Of a stretch of DNA of 64,000 nucleotides, positions 7,577 to 15,190 are shown piece by piece. The notes under the pieces were generated by a model. That model had not been told where the DNA came from and did no database searches. It was given only the letters and a program-made list of their open reading frames with translations. The stretch's first letter is position 1, and each line of letters opens with the position of its first letter. This DNA is from an uncultured Clostridia bacterium. Lineage in GTDB: Bacteria > Bacillota > Clostridia > Christensenellales > Borkfalkiaceae. Where the stretch lies: positions 1 through 64,000 of the forward strand of contig CAKQQQ010000007.1 of assembly GCA_934271065.1 (NCBI GenBank). Reading direction: 5' to 3'. Made by a program: the position numbers and the translations under genes.

Positions 7577-8318
7577 ACCTGATTTTTTTAACCCCCATAT
7601 AAATTCCTTTCAAAACGAGTTCTACGACGAACGCAAGCAAAACGGCAACGATGGTCCAGGCGAACAGCGTAGCGGTATCGAAGTTAAGATTTGCCACGCT
7701 CATCGCGTTACCGATGCTGACGCTCGTATGCGACAACGCTTCGCCCGACACCGTAAGTTTTACGTTAAACGACAGCGTGGTTACGAGTTGCGGAAACGCC
7801 CTTATGAACACGTCGGGAACGTAATACTTTATAATCGCTTTCGACGTCGGCACTCTATACGCTTTAATTACGTCTTTCATTTCGGCGTCACTCAATCTTA
7901 TCGCTTCGCGTAAAGCAGAATACAGCATAGGAAATACGATTACTACCGATACCGCAACGGGAGTTTTTTCTCTGAGCCAGATAAGACACACGAGTATAAT
8001 AGACATAGTGGGAATCGCCCGCGAAAATACGATCAGCGGAGACAACAACCTTTCTACGATTTTACTCGCGTTCGCGCCGATACAGAAAATCAAAGCGATT
8101 AACAGGGAAATTATAAACCCGTAAACCGCGCGCCACAAAGTGGAAAATACCGATTCCGCGAAATCGGCGCGGCGCATTACCGCGCCTAAATTTTTAACGA
8201 TCAGATTGAGTTGCGGCGCGACGATTTTACTATCGGCTTTAACCGACGCGATATAGTATATAAATACCAGTATTCCGACGGAAAACAGCGGAAACAACCA
8301 ATTTAACGCCCTTTTCAT
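7548..8318 (-). CDS. ABC transporter permease
   Basis: The 256-residue membrane protein of the binding-protein-dependent permease type has about six hydrophobic segments, the first directly after the start (LFPLFSVGILVFIYYIASV). The EAA-like coupling loop is at roughly 145-170 (ALREAIRLSDAEMKDVIKAYRVPTSKAIIKYYVPDV), where it would contact the ATPase. The C-terminal tail is basic. The gene begins one base into the stop of the binding-protein gene and overlaps the ATPase gene, so the three proteins are made together. It resembles SsuC/TauC/ThiX permeases in layout. Confidence 0.9.
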   Translation of the reverse strand: MKRALNWLFPLFSVGILVFIYYIASVKADSKIVAPQLNLIVKNLGAVMRRADFAESVFSTLWRAVYGFIISLLIALIFCIGANASKIVERLLSPLIVFSRAIPTMSIILVCLIWLREKTPVAVSVVIVFPMLYSALREAIRLSDAEMKDVIKAYRVPTSKAIIKYYVPDVFIRAFPQLVTTLSFNVKLTVSGEALSHTSVSIGNAMSVANLNFDTATLFAWTIVAVLLAFVVELVLKGIYMGVKKIRYEYRSRKSY

Positions 8319-9304
8319 TACACGCCGTAGAACGAAGCGTCGGGCGTTTCAACCCCGTTCGCTCTTAAAAATTCTTCGATGTTTTTCTTCTGCGAAATCG
8401 CCGTTTTACAATCTATACTGCATCTGTCGAGAATTTCTTTATTATAAGTAAGTTTGGATATAGGACCGTTACTGCCCATAGCGCGAAGTTTATCGTTGAT
8501 GGCGGATTCGTTGGCGTAGAGAAATTCCCTGTTGTTTTTAAGATGATTTACGAACGATTCGACGTACTTTTTATTGACTTTGCTTACGTTGACGACCAAC
8601 CCCGCCTGCGTAAACTCGGCGGTTTCGCCGTGAATTTTCTGCCATTCGGCTTTGAAATCCATAACGACTTTCCTGCCCGATTGCTTGCATACCGCCGTTA
8701 CGGCAGGTTCGCCGAGAACGACGTATTCGCCTTTCGCTTCCGCAGGCGCGCTTATCGCGTTGATATATACCCTGTCGTTATCCGCGGCATTCGCGCCTTC
8801 GGCGTATTCTACGTTGTTATTTTTAAGCAAGTGTTTGAGTATAAGCCCCGGAGTTCCGCCGTAACCGACGCAGTTTATTACCTTGCCTTTAAGGTCGGAA
8901 AAACTCGTTACGTCGGTCTTACCTATCATATACAAAACGCCGAACACGTTGACGGAAGCGAGACGAAATTCGCGTTTACCGCTGTCTTCGTAAAGCGTAA
9001 CGGCATTGTTTAAGGGCAAAATCGCCATATCGTATTCCCCGTTTTTAAGTTTGGATACGACGTCTTTCGCGTCGGCGGCAACCGTAACTTCGGTCGTAAC
9101 GCTTTTACCTTCCGCCGCATAAGTAAATCCGCCGTCAACGACGTTTACGAGCGATAGCGTAGGCGCGCCTTCAACCGCCCCGACCGTATAAGAATCCGCA
9201 AGCGCGGTCTTATTCCAGTCCAATTCGTTCGATTCGCTTTTTTTACACGAAGCAAGACCGAATAAAGTGATTATTGCAACTAAAATCGCTAAAAACCTTT
9301 TCAT
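8318..9304 (-). CDS. ABC transporter substrate-binding lipoprotein
   Basis: The 328-residue protein has a short signal peptide and lipobox LASC with the lipidated Cys20, so it is anchored outside the membrane. The mature part looks like a type-2 periplasmic binding protein of the NMT1/SsuA/TauA kind (GAPTLSLV, LKNGEYDMAILPLNNAVTLY, KVINCVGYGGTPGLILKHLL). Ligands of this group include sulfonates, thiamine precursors and nitrate; I cannot choose among them. No ribosome site stands close to its ATG. A strong AAAAGGAGG lies about 75 bases upstream, in front of a 15-codon mini-ORF and a hairpin region, suggesting coupled or regulated translation. Confidence 0.88.
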   Translation of the reverse strand: MKRFLAILVAIITLFGLASCKKSESNELDWNKTALADSYTVGAVEGAPTLSLVNVVDGGFTYAAEGKSVTTEVTVAADAKDVVSKLKNGEYDMAILPLNNAVTLYEDSGKREFRLASVNVFGVLYMIGKTDVTSFSDLKGKVINCVGYGGTPGLILKHLLKNNNVEYAEGANAADNDRVYINAISAPAEAKGEYVVLGEPAVTAVCKQSGRKVVMDFKAEWQKIHGETAEFTQAGLVVNVSKVNKKYVESFVNHLKNNREFLYANESAINDKLRAMGSNGPISKLTYNKEILDRCSIDCKTAISQKKNIEEFLRANGVETPDASFYGV

Positions 9305-9314
9305 AATATCTAAA

Positions 9315-9380
9315 CGTTGCGTTATATTTTGGCTATTGCAGAATTTATAGTCTGCAACGGCGATCGCAACGCCTGCCTCC
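9315..9380 (-). promoter_or_regulatory. Structured leader with mini-ORF before the ABC genes
   Basis: Directly after the stop of the 9383-9631 gene comes a strong ribosome site (GGAGG, 9380-9376), six bases, then a TTG codon opening 15 codons (9369-9322, ending TAA). The same stretch can fold: CGTTGCG (9371-9365) pairs with CGCAACG (9321-9315), enclosing an inner stem TTGCAG/CTGCAA (9357-9352 with 9341-9336). The lipoprotein start follows 11 bases later without its own ribosome site. Control of translation is inferred. Confidence 0.45.
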
Positions 9381-9382
9381 TT

Positions 9383-9631
9383 TTATAAATCTACGCTCGT
9401 AACAGCCGATTTGACGGTTACGTTCTCTATTCTGCCGAGTTTGCCCGTAATTGCCGACACGATTTCGTTTTCAGCCTTTAGTATTACGCTTATAACGTAA
9501 ATATGATTGACTTTATCGGGCACGCCCATTCTTCCGACGACGTAATCGCCGTAAGCGGAAAGAATCTTGTTTACCTGCTCTGCGGCAAGCCTGTCATTTT
9601 CTATCACGACGCCTATTACCGCTATCCTCAT
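9383..9631 (-). CDS. TM1266-like small regulator (iron hydrogenase system type)
   Basis: The 82-residue protein begins MRIAVIGVVIENDRLAAEQVNKILSAYGDYVVGRMGVP and continues with an IYVISVILKAENEIVSAITGKLGRIENVTVKSAV pattern. This is the ferredoxin-like, ACT-related fold of the family labelled TM1266, a putative regulator found with [FeFe]-hydrogenase maturation genes. The function is not established. AAGGAG stands seven bases before the ATG. It heads a four-gene unit with the ABC transporter and is preceded by a leader of about 200 bases with a strong promoter and a terminator-like hairpin. No hydrogenase gene is visible in the window. Confidence 0.8.
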   Translation of the reverse strand: MRIAVIGVVIENDRLAAEQVNKILSAYGDYVVGRMGVPDKVNHIYVISVILKAENEIVSAITGKLGRIENVTVKSAVTSVDL

Positions 9632-9701
9632 ATATGAACTCCTTAATCGTTGAATATTTGCCGTCGATTACCGAATTCGCATAAAAACGGATAAAACGCA
9701 T

Positions 9702-9732
9702 AAAAATACGCACACCCGTTAAGAGTATGCGT
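9702..9732 (-). terminator. Terminator-like hairpin in the leader of the TM1266-like gene
   Basis: ACGCATAC (9732-9725) pairs with GTGTGCGT (9715-9708), one pair being T-G, with a 9-base loop and then ATTTTT on the minus strand. It lies between the promoter at 9840-9868 and the start at 9631. No gene ends before it, so it is a candidate attenuator. The rest of the 9632-9937 interval, just over 300 bases, holds the two promoters and no gene I can support. Confidence 0.5.
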
Positions 9733-9839
9733 AAAAATAGCCGATAATCGTAAGCCGTTCGCTTAAACTTTTTAATGCGAAAGGGATTGATTTGTTTTTT
9801 ACGCTTACTCTCCGAACGCGTCATCGATTCAGCGACGAT

Positions 9840-9868
9840 ATAATATCAAAAAATCGTACTTTTGTCAA
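9840..9868 (-). promoter_or_regulatory. Strong sigma-A promoter towards the TM1266-like/ABC unit
   Basis: A consensus TTGACA (9868-9863), a 17-base spacer and TATTAT (9845-9840) predict a start near 9833 and a leader of about 200 bases. It is back to back with the fba promoter; the two -35 boxes are only ten bases apart. Confidence 0.75.
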
Positions 9869-9878
9869 ACAAATTTAA

Positions 9879-9907
9879 TTGCGATTTTCAAAGAAATACT
9901 GTATAAT
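9879..9907 (+). promoter_or_regulatory. Sigma-A promoter of fba
   Basis: TTGCGA (9879-9884), a 17-base spacer and a perfect TATAAT (9902-9907) lie just before the fba ribosome site. Confidence 0.75.
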
Positions 9908-9937
9908 ACTCTATGATAAAATTTTTGGAGGTCAATT

Positions 9938-10912
9938 ATGCCTTTAGTTAATTCTAAAAAGATGTTCGAAGCGGCTTATAAAGGCGGCTTTGCCGTAGGC
10001 GCGTTCAACGTCAATAATATGGAAATCGTTCAGGGTATTACCGAAGCGTGTAAAGAAGAAAAAGCCCCCGTTATTCTTCAGGTCAGCAAAGGCGCAAGGG
10101 CTTACGCTAACCACACCTATCTCGTTAAACTCGTAGAAGCAGCCGTTCACGAATGTCCGGAAGTTCCTATAGTTCTTCATCTCGACCACGGTCCGGACTT
10201 TGATACCTGCCAAGCCTGTATAGACGGCGGATTTACTTCGGTTATGATTGACGGTTCTGCGCTCGATTACGAAAAAAACATCGAAGTTACCCGTAAGGTT
10301 GTTGAATACGCGCATAAATACGGCGTTACCGTCGAAGGCGAACTCGGCACTCTCGCAGGGATAGAAGACGAAGTAAGCCACGCAGAAGGCTCTTACACCC
10401 GCCCCGAAGAAGTACAGGATTTCGTTACCCATACCGGCGTTGACAGCCTTGCCATAGCAATAGGCACGTCGCACGGCGCGTATAAGTTCAAACCCGACCA
10501 ATGCACGAGAAACGAAAAAGGCGTGCTTTGCCCGCCCCCGCTCCGTTTCGATATACTCGAAGAAGTTTCGAGACGTTTGCCCGAATTTCCGATAGTTTTA
10601 CACGGCGCGTCGTCCGTTCCGCAAGAATACGTTTCAATGATCAACGAATTCGGCGGCAAAATGCCCGACGCGGTAGGCGTACCGGAAGACCAACTTCGCG
10701 AAGCCGCCAAACTTGCCGTTTGTAAAATCAATATCGACTCGGATATCCGTCTTGCGATGACCGGCTCGATAAGAAAATTCTTCGTGGAACACCCCGACAA
10801 ATTCGATCCGAGAGAATATCTCAAAGTCGCGCGCGCCAACGTAAAAGAACTCGTAAGACATAAACTCGTAGACGTGCTCGGCTGCGCAGGCAAGGCGGAC
10901 GAATGCAGATAA
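9938..10912 (+). CDS. fba: Class II fructose-1,6-bisphosphate aldolase
   Basis: This zinc enzyme cleaves fructose-1,6-bisphosphate to dihydroxyacetone phosphate and glyceraldehyde-3-phosphate. The 324 residues show the class II pattern: GAFNVNNMEIVQGI near the start, the catalytic and metal motif HLDHGPD, EGELGTLAGIEDE, GTSHGAYKF and LHGASSVP, then KINIDSDIRLA. GGAGG is six bases before the ATG. It is one of very few plus-strand genes here, is transcribed alone from its own promoter, and is followed by a strong hairpin. The insert after LHGASSV (about 230-260) and the longer length place it with the Clostridia subgroup. Confidence 0.97.
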   Translation: MPLVNSKKMFEAAYKGGFAVGAFNVNNMEIVQGITEACKEEKAPVILQVSKGARAYANHTYLVKLVEAAVHECPEVPIVLHLDHGPDFDTCQACIDGGFTSVMIDGSALDYEKNIEVTRKVVEYAHKYGVTVEGELGTLAGIEDEVSHAEGSYTRPEEVQDFVTHTGVDSLAIAIGTSHGAYKFKPDQCTRNEKGVLCPPPLRFDILEEVSRRLPEFPIVLHGASSVPQEYVSMINEFGGKMPDAVGVPEDQLREAAKLAVCKINIDSDIRLAMTGSIRKFFVEHPDKFDPREYLKVARANVKELVRHKLVDVLGCAGKADECR

Positions 10913-10966
10913 TCGAATAATCTCCGATTGTATCTAAAATAAATATACCCGTAAACGGAATAGAAT

Positions 10967-10995
10967 GCGGACGGCGACATTATGTCGCCGTCCGC
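10967..10995 (+). terminator. Terminator after fba
   Basis: The 13-bp stem GCGGACGGCGACA with its complement and a 3-base loop is followed by a loosely T-rich stretch. It lies between the convergent fba and exopolysaccharide genes and could act in both directions. The remaining 130 bases up to 11127 hold nothing that I can identify. Confidence 0.75.
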
Positions 10996-11127
10996 ATCGT
11001 TTATATATCGTTTATCTGTTGTCATTCGTATATCGTTTGAATACCGTCATTCAATATTGTCGCTTTTATATTAAAATTGCATATCGGCGCGATAAAACGG
11101 TATGCCGAACAAAAATAATACGACCGT

Positions 11128-12294
11128 TCATTCGGACAAGCCTAAATCTTTTAACATTTTTTCAGCCGAAGCGACTTTGTCTTCGGATATTTCGGTGTTT
11201 ACTTTAATTTCGTTTACGCTACGCTTTCTCACGTCTTTTTTGAACAACTTGAACCAACGCTTTATCTCGTAAAACGGCTGTAAAATCCGCCTGCCTTTTA
11301 ACTTCGGATAATACTCGCATAACGTTTCGTAAGGAAGCCACAACCGCGCCCACAAATTACGAAACGCGCCTTTTTTGCTTGTCCGCCGCGTTGCCGTTCT
11401 GTTCTGAACGTTGCCGTATACTCCGCCGTTAAGCACGAACGCTTCCATTTCAAGCGCCGTTTCGTCATACTCGCCGCCGTCGAACCACGCGCGATACAAT
11501 TTATCGAAATTGTCGGCAAAAACCGAAATTTTCGCTTCGGAAAGTAAAGACGTCAATTTAACGGCATCGTATTCGATATTTTGTTTGAGCAGTTTTACGT
11601 CGATAAACGGTCTGATACCGCACCCGCCACCTTCTACGAAATGGTACGCCGCGTGAGCGTATAAATGAAATAAGATAAATTCGTTTGTAAATACAAATTC
11701 ATAAGGACTTTCAAGCGAAGGAATGGCATAATCCCAAGCGCATTGTAAAACCTTATCTAAATTTTTGCAATTTTCTTTTATAGAAAAATGCAATTCAAGA
11801 TGTATCCCCGTAGACGAATACAGCGAATAATCGTGGTAAGCCCTGTCTTCAAGCGTAAACCCGAATTTACTTGTCAAAATTTCCGTCGCGGCTTTTACGT
11901 CGTTTTCATGAATAAGAATATCGATATCACAACTTGTTCTGAGCCACGGCTCGGGATAAAATTTGCGAATAACCGAGCCTTTCAGCGGAATAAACGGAAT
12001 TTTCGCTTCGGAAAGAGCCTTTTTAATCGTCTCGAGTTCGCCGTTAATATTCTCGTAACGAAAAACCGCAGACATAATAGCAGCCTCGAATACGTTTTTA
12101 ACGTTTTCGTCTTCAATCAATTGCCTTTTAATAAGCGCGTCCGCGACGATGTGAACAAGGTCGTGCGACTTAGATAACTTATATAACGCTTTCAACTCGT
12201 CGTTCGTAGGAACGCCGAAATCGGCGGAAGAATACTCCCCGCCGAAAATCTCCGCATTTATTAAGTCCATCATCATTCGACGAATCTTTTCCAT
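11128..12294 (-). CDS. Nucleotidyltransferase-family protein of the polysaccharide locus
   Basis: The 388-residue protein has the pattern of the uncharacterised nucleotidyltransferase family NTP_transf_5: IPFIPLKGSVIRKFYPEPWLRTSCDIDILI, where the Asp pair of DIDILI is the likely metal site, followed by GFTLEDRAYHDYSLYSSTGIHLELHFSI. The C-terminal third is helical and charged. Members occur often in capsule and exopolysaccharide clusters, but the acceptor is not known. It is the last gene of the locus; GGAG is nine bases before its ATG. Its codon use is CpG-rich like the chromosome, unlike the AT-rich genes at 12.6-17.5 kb. Confidence 0.72.
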   Translation of the reverse strand: MEKIRRMMMDLINAEIFGGEYSSADFGVPTNDELKALYKLSKSHDLVHIVADALIKRQLIEDENVKNVFEAAIMSAVFRYENINGELETIKKALSEAKIPFIPLKGSVIRKFYPEPWLRTSCDIDILIHENDVKAATEILTSKFGFTLEDRAYHDYSLYSSTGIHLELHFSIKENCKNLDKVLQCAWDYAIPSLESPYEFVFTNEFILFHLYAHAAYHFVEGGGCGIRPFIDVKLLKQNIEYDAVKLTSLLSEAKISVFADNFDKLYRAWFDGGEYDETALEMEAFVLNGGVYGNVQNRTATRRTSKKGAFRNLWARLWLPYETLCEYYPKLKGRRILQPFYEIKRWFKLFKKDVRKRSVNEIKVNTEISEDKVASAEKMLKDLGLSE

Positions 12295-12318
12295 TAAGCC
12301 CCGCTCCGTTACCGTACG

Positions 12319-12585
12319 TTATTTCAGTTTCGCAAGTTCTTCGCGGACGTAAGAAAGCGATAATAACTTCTCCTTAACCGCGTCTACGCCTAAAATCTCG
12401 GTGTTGTTAGAATTAAATTCGTTTATCATAACCGCGCGCTCGTTACCGTGCTTAAAATACTTGTCGTAGTTTAAGTCGCGATTATCCGCAGGAACGCGAT
12501 AAAATTTGCCCATATCTACCGCTTTGGCACACTCTTCTTTGGTCAATAAAGTCTCTAAGGATAAATGTCTTCTTCCATAGCACAT
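12319..12585 (-). pseudogene. C-terminal remnant of a CapE-type UDP-GlcNAc 4,6-dehydratase
   Basis: Only the last 80 or so residues of a much longer enzyme remain. ETLLTKEECAKAVDMGKFYRVPADNRDLNYDKYF, then ILGVDAVKEKLLSLSYVREEL, match the C-terminal end of CapE/FnlA-like dehydratases, which normally have about 340 residues with an N-terminal Rossmann domain. That domain is absent: 50 bases upstream the flippase gene ends, and the apparent ATG at 12585 has no ribosome site. Homology starts at about the RHGEKLxETLL region, so the break lies near 12575. The fragment marks a recombination junction in the locus and is probably not functional. Confidence 0.75.
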
Positions 12586-12634
12586 CGAAAAATGTATTTT
12601 AAGGCTACAACTTAAAATTAAGTTCGTTCACGTT

Positions 12635-14107
12635 TCAATTTTGATTAGTTGTGCGACCAATATTCTTATTTCTAATTTTTTTAATATAATCACTAATCCT
12701 ACAATAGGCCGTATTTTTTGATAATTTTGCCACTATAAAAACACATATACATCCTACAGTAACCTGTAAAACCAATAAAAAATACTGAGATATTTTAATA
12801 TACGACATAGCATACACGACACAAAACATAAATAGTGCAATAAGCAAATTTGGTAATGTATCTTTTAAAAGTTCGCCCATTTTATAATTCAACAATTTTT
12901 TATTGTATAAACAGGTAACTAAAACCCCAACTACTTCAAACAAAACTGTCGCTATCACTATTGCGTAAATGCTACTAAAACAAAATATGGCAATACATAA
13001 TATTAATAAAGATACTGCCCTTTTAATTGTTAATATACAAAAATAAGCCCCGCTCTCGCCCAATGCAGAAAACGCTTGTAAATTAGCAGTTTGAAAGGGA
13101 AACAACGCTGCAGTTACACAATATATTTGTAAAAAAGGTACCGCTCCAAGCCATTTCTCACCCAATACAACATAAATCAAAGAATACCCTATCGCCGAAA
13201 GTCCCGACATCGCGGCAAAGGATATAAAAGTGCTTAAATTTATAGTATCCCTAACAGCTTTTTTCAGAAGTTCGATATTGTTTTGCTTTAACGAAAATAC
13301 AGGTAACATAACTGTTTGAATGGTTCCGTCTAAATTATCGATAATTATCAATGGGAACTGCTTACCCTTATCATAAAGCGCCAAACTTTCAGATTTATAT
13401 TTTTTACCAATAACGAGACTCTCAATATTGTGAAACAATGTGTCTACTAAAGTTCCCCCAAGTATTTTCATCCCAAACTTTAGCAACTGCTGTGTCTTAT
13501 TAAACGAAAACTTAAATTTGGGTAACCATTTAACAAGACACTGTAAACAAATACAAGCGCACACTTGATAGGTGATCTGTTGTGCCACCAAAGCATATAC
13601 ACCAAAATTAAAAAGGGCTAATATAATGCCTATTATACCCGAAATGATAGCCGCCACTAATCCGCCGATAAATTGCTTGTGGAATTGCATATTTCTTGCC
13701 ACAATTGCATTTTGTACCGAATTATATGCACCTGGAAATAACACAACGGCGGTTAAACGAATAGATATAGCTAGTTGCTCGATTTTGAAATAAGACTCAA
13801 TTAGAGGTGCAAAAAAAAACAAAATAATATAAAGTAATATTGCAACAAACAACCCGTAAAAAAATACAGATGATAAATCCTCAGCATCAATCTCGCTTTT
13901 TCTAACTAGCGCCGTACTCAAGCCCGACTGCACAAAGCAAGTCGCAAGCGAAACAAATATTGTAATTATTGATATAACCCCATATTCAGAAGGGCTTAAT
14001 ATTCGCGCTATAACTATCGAAACTACAAATCGCACTATTTGCACTCCGCCACGTTCAAACAACTTCCACAACAACGATTGAACGACGGATTCCTTTTTAT
14101 TTGCCAT
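12635..14107 (-). CDS. Oligosaccharide flippase (Wzx type)
   Basis: This membrane protein of 490 residues belongs to the MOP/polysaccharide transporter superfamily, close in look to TuaB/WzxC. It would flip lipid-linked repeat units across the cytoplasmic membrane. It starts MANKKESVVQSLLWKLFERGGVQIVRFVVSIVIARILSPSEYGVIS, the typical N-terminal signature, followed by about twelve to fourteen hydrophobic segments. The start at 14107 has GAGG five bases upstream. It belongs to the AT-rich block and is read with the upstream glycosyltransferase, separated by seven bases. Confidence 0.9.
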   Translation of the reverse strand: MANKKESVVQSLLWKLFERGGVQIVRFVVSIVIARILSPSEYGVISIITIFVSLATCFVQSGLSTALVRKSEIDAEDLSSVFFYGLFVAILLYIILFFFAPLIESYFKIEQLAISIRLTAVVLFPGAYNSVQNAIVARNMQFHKQFIGGLVAAIISGIIGIILALFNFGVYALVAQQITYQVCACICLQCLVKWLPKFKFSFNKTQQLLKFGMKILGGTLVDTLFHNIESLVIGKKYKSESLALYDKGKQFPLIIIDNLDGTIQTVMLPVFSLKQNNIELLKKAVRDTINLSTFISFAAMSGLSAIGYSLIYVVLGEKWLGAVPFLQIYCVTAALFPFQTANLQAFSALGESGAYFCILTIKRAVSLLILCIAIFCFSSIYAIVIATVLFEVVGVLVTCLYNKKLLNYKMGELLKDTLPNLLIALFMFCVVYAMSYIKISQYFLLVLQVTVGCICVFIVAKLSKNTAYCRISDYIKKIRNKNIGRTTNQN

Positions 14108-14114
14108 CACATCC

Positions 14115-15167
14115 TCATTTGATTAAATTATCGTATAATACTTTATGTGAATTAATAAACGAATCAACTCTCAAAGTTGACTGGTATTTTTTAGCGCGCT
14201 CATCATATTCAAAATGTTGCATTAACGCTACATTAATGGTTTTAGCTAAATCAGCAATGTTTTCACTTTCAAATGTATATCCTAAATGATTATTACTAAT
14301 AATTTGGCCCAAACTACCATGGTTCGGTCCGATTATAGTTTTACTATAGGCAACCCCCTCAACAAGAGGACCACTAGCACCGTCAAAAATTTTGCGATAA
14401 GGTAAAACAACAATATCACTTGCACTTACACTGTTTGCCAGTTCATCCTCAGTCAATTCTTTTAATATAGTTACAACCTTATTCTTATAGCCTATAATAT
14501 GATCATTTATAAACTGCTCATTAAAAAAGCATGGTTTCCCTGCTATCAACAATGTAAAGTCGCATTGAACTTGTTCCAATGCTACCAACAATAAATCAAG
14601 ACCCTTATCATAACGGGTACCAGTCAAGGCCGATATTACGGGCGCATTGGATGTGATGCCAATTATCTTTTTTGCCTCATAATTACTAATATTCTTAATG
14701 GGCGTAAATTTAGGATAGTTAATTTCTTCAATATTCTTAATACCAATTTTCATCGCTTGTTTTTTTAAAAAACTCGTATGAACAACGCCCAAATCAATTT
14801 TTGAAAATATTTTTTTTATACTAATCTTATGCAAAAAACCATATTGAAACTGATGAAACGTAACAACAACCTTTGTTAAATTTTTTATTTTTTTTAAGCC
14901 AACTCCAAAAAATTTGTACAGTCCATCACCATATAAAAAATGAACTATGTCAATATGCTCGTTTTTTACAATTTCACAAATTTTATTTATCCACTTAAAA
15001 TAAGAACTAAATTTTCTATCAACTGTAAAACAAGTTACTCTATCAGCATCGAGTTTAATATTTTTGTCAGGCAAAAGGCATACGGATTCCTTAAACTCAT
15101 TCATTAAAGACTCTAAATATAAAATATGATGCCCCGCTAAAGAAATATCTATATATAATACTTTCAC
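14115..15167 (-). CDS. Glycosyltransferase, GT4-like
   Basis: The 350-residue protein has a GT-B fold pattern: an N-terminal KVLYIDISLAGHHILYLESL, a middle VISALTGTRYDKGLDLLLVALEQ, and a C-terminal donor-site region SASDIVVLPYRKIFDGASGPLVEGVAYSKTIIGPNHGSLGQII. It would add a sugar to the growing lipid-linked unit on the cytoplasmic side; donor and acceptor are unknown. The start codon is GTG at 15167, supported by AAGGATGG six bases upstream. It is in the AT-rich block, and its long runs of Lys/Ile/Asn reflect that composition. Confidence 0.82.
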   Translation of the reverse strand: MKVLYIDISLAGHHILYLESLMNEFKESVCLLPDKNIKLDADRVTCFTVDRKFSSYFKWINKICEIVKNEHIDIVHFLYGDGLYKFFGVGLKKIKNLTKVVVTFHQFQYGFLHKISIKKIFSKIDLGVVHTSFLKKQAMKIGIKNIEEINYPKFTPIKNISNYEAKKIIGITSNAPVISALTGTRYDKGLDLLLVALEQVQCDFTLLIAGKPCFFNEQFINDHIIGYKNKVVTILKELTEDELANSVSASDIVVLPYRKIFDGASGPLVEGVAYSKTIIGPNHGSLGQIISNNHLGYTFESENIADLAKTINVALMQHFEYDERAKKYQSTLRVDSFINSHKVLYDNLIK

Positions 15168-15190
15168 TTAATACCATCCTTTAATTTAAA

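Noticed and set aside
9594..9824. 76-codon minus-strand frame beginning MTRSESKRKKQ upstream of the TM1266-like gene
   Set aside because: No ribosome site, it overlaps the better supported gene start and the terminator-like hairpin, and its composition is that of non-coding leader.
9632..9868. Known riboswitch (TPP, THF, ZTP, fluoride) in the leader before the TM1266-like gene
   Set aside because: I compared the conserved cores from memory and none fits; GGAGAGTA resembles part of the THF motif, but the remainder is missing.
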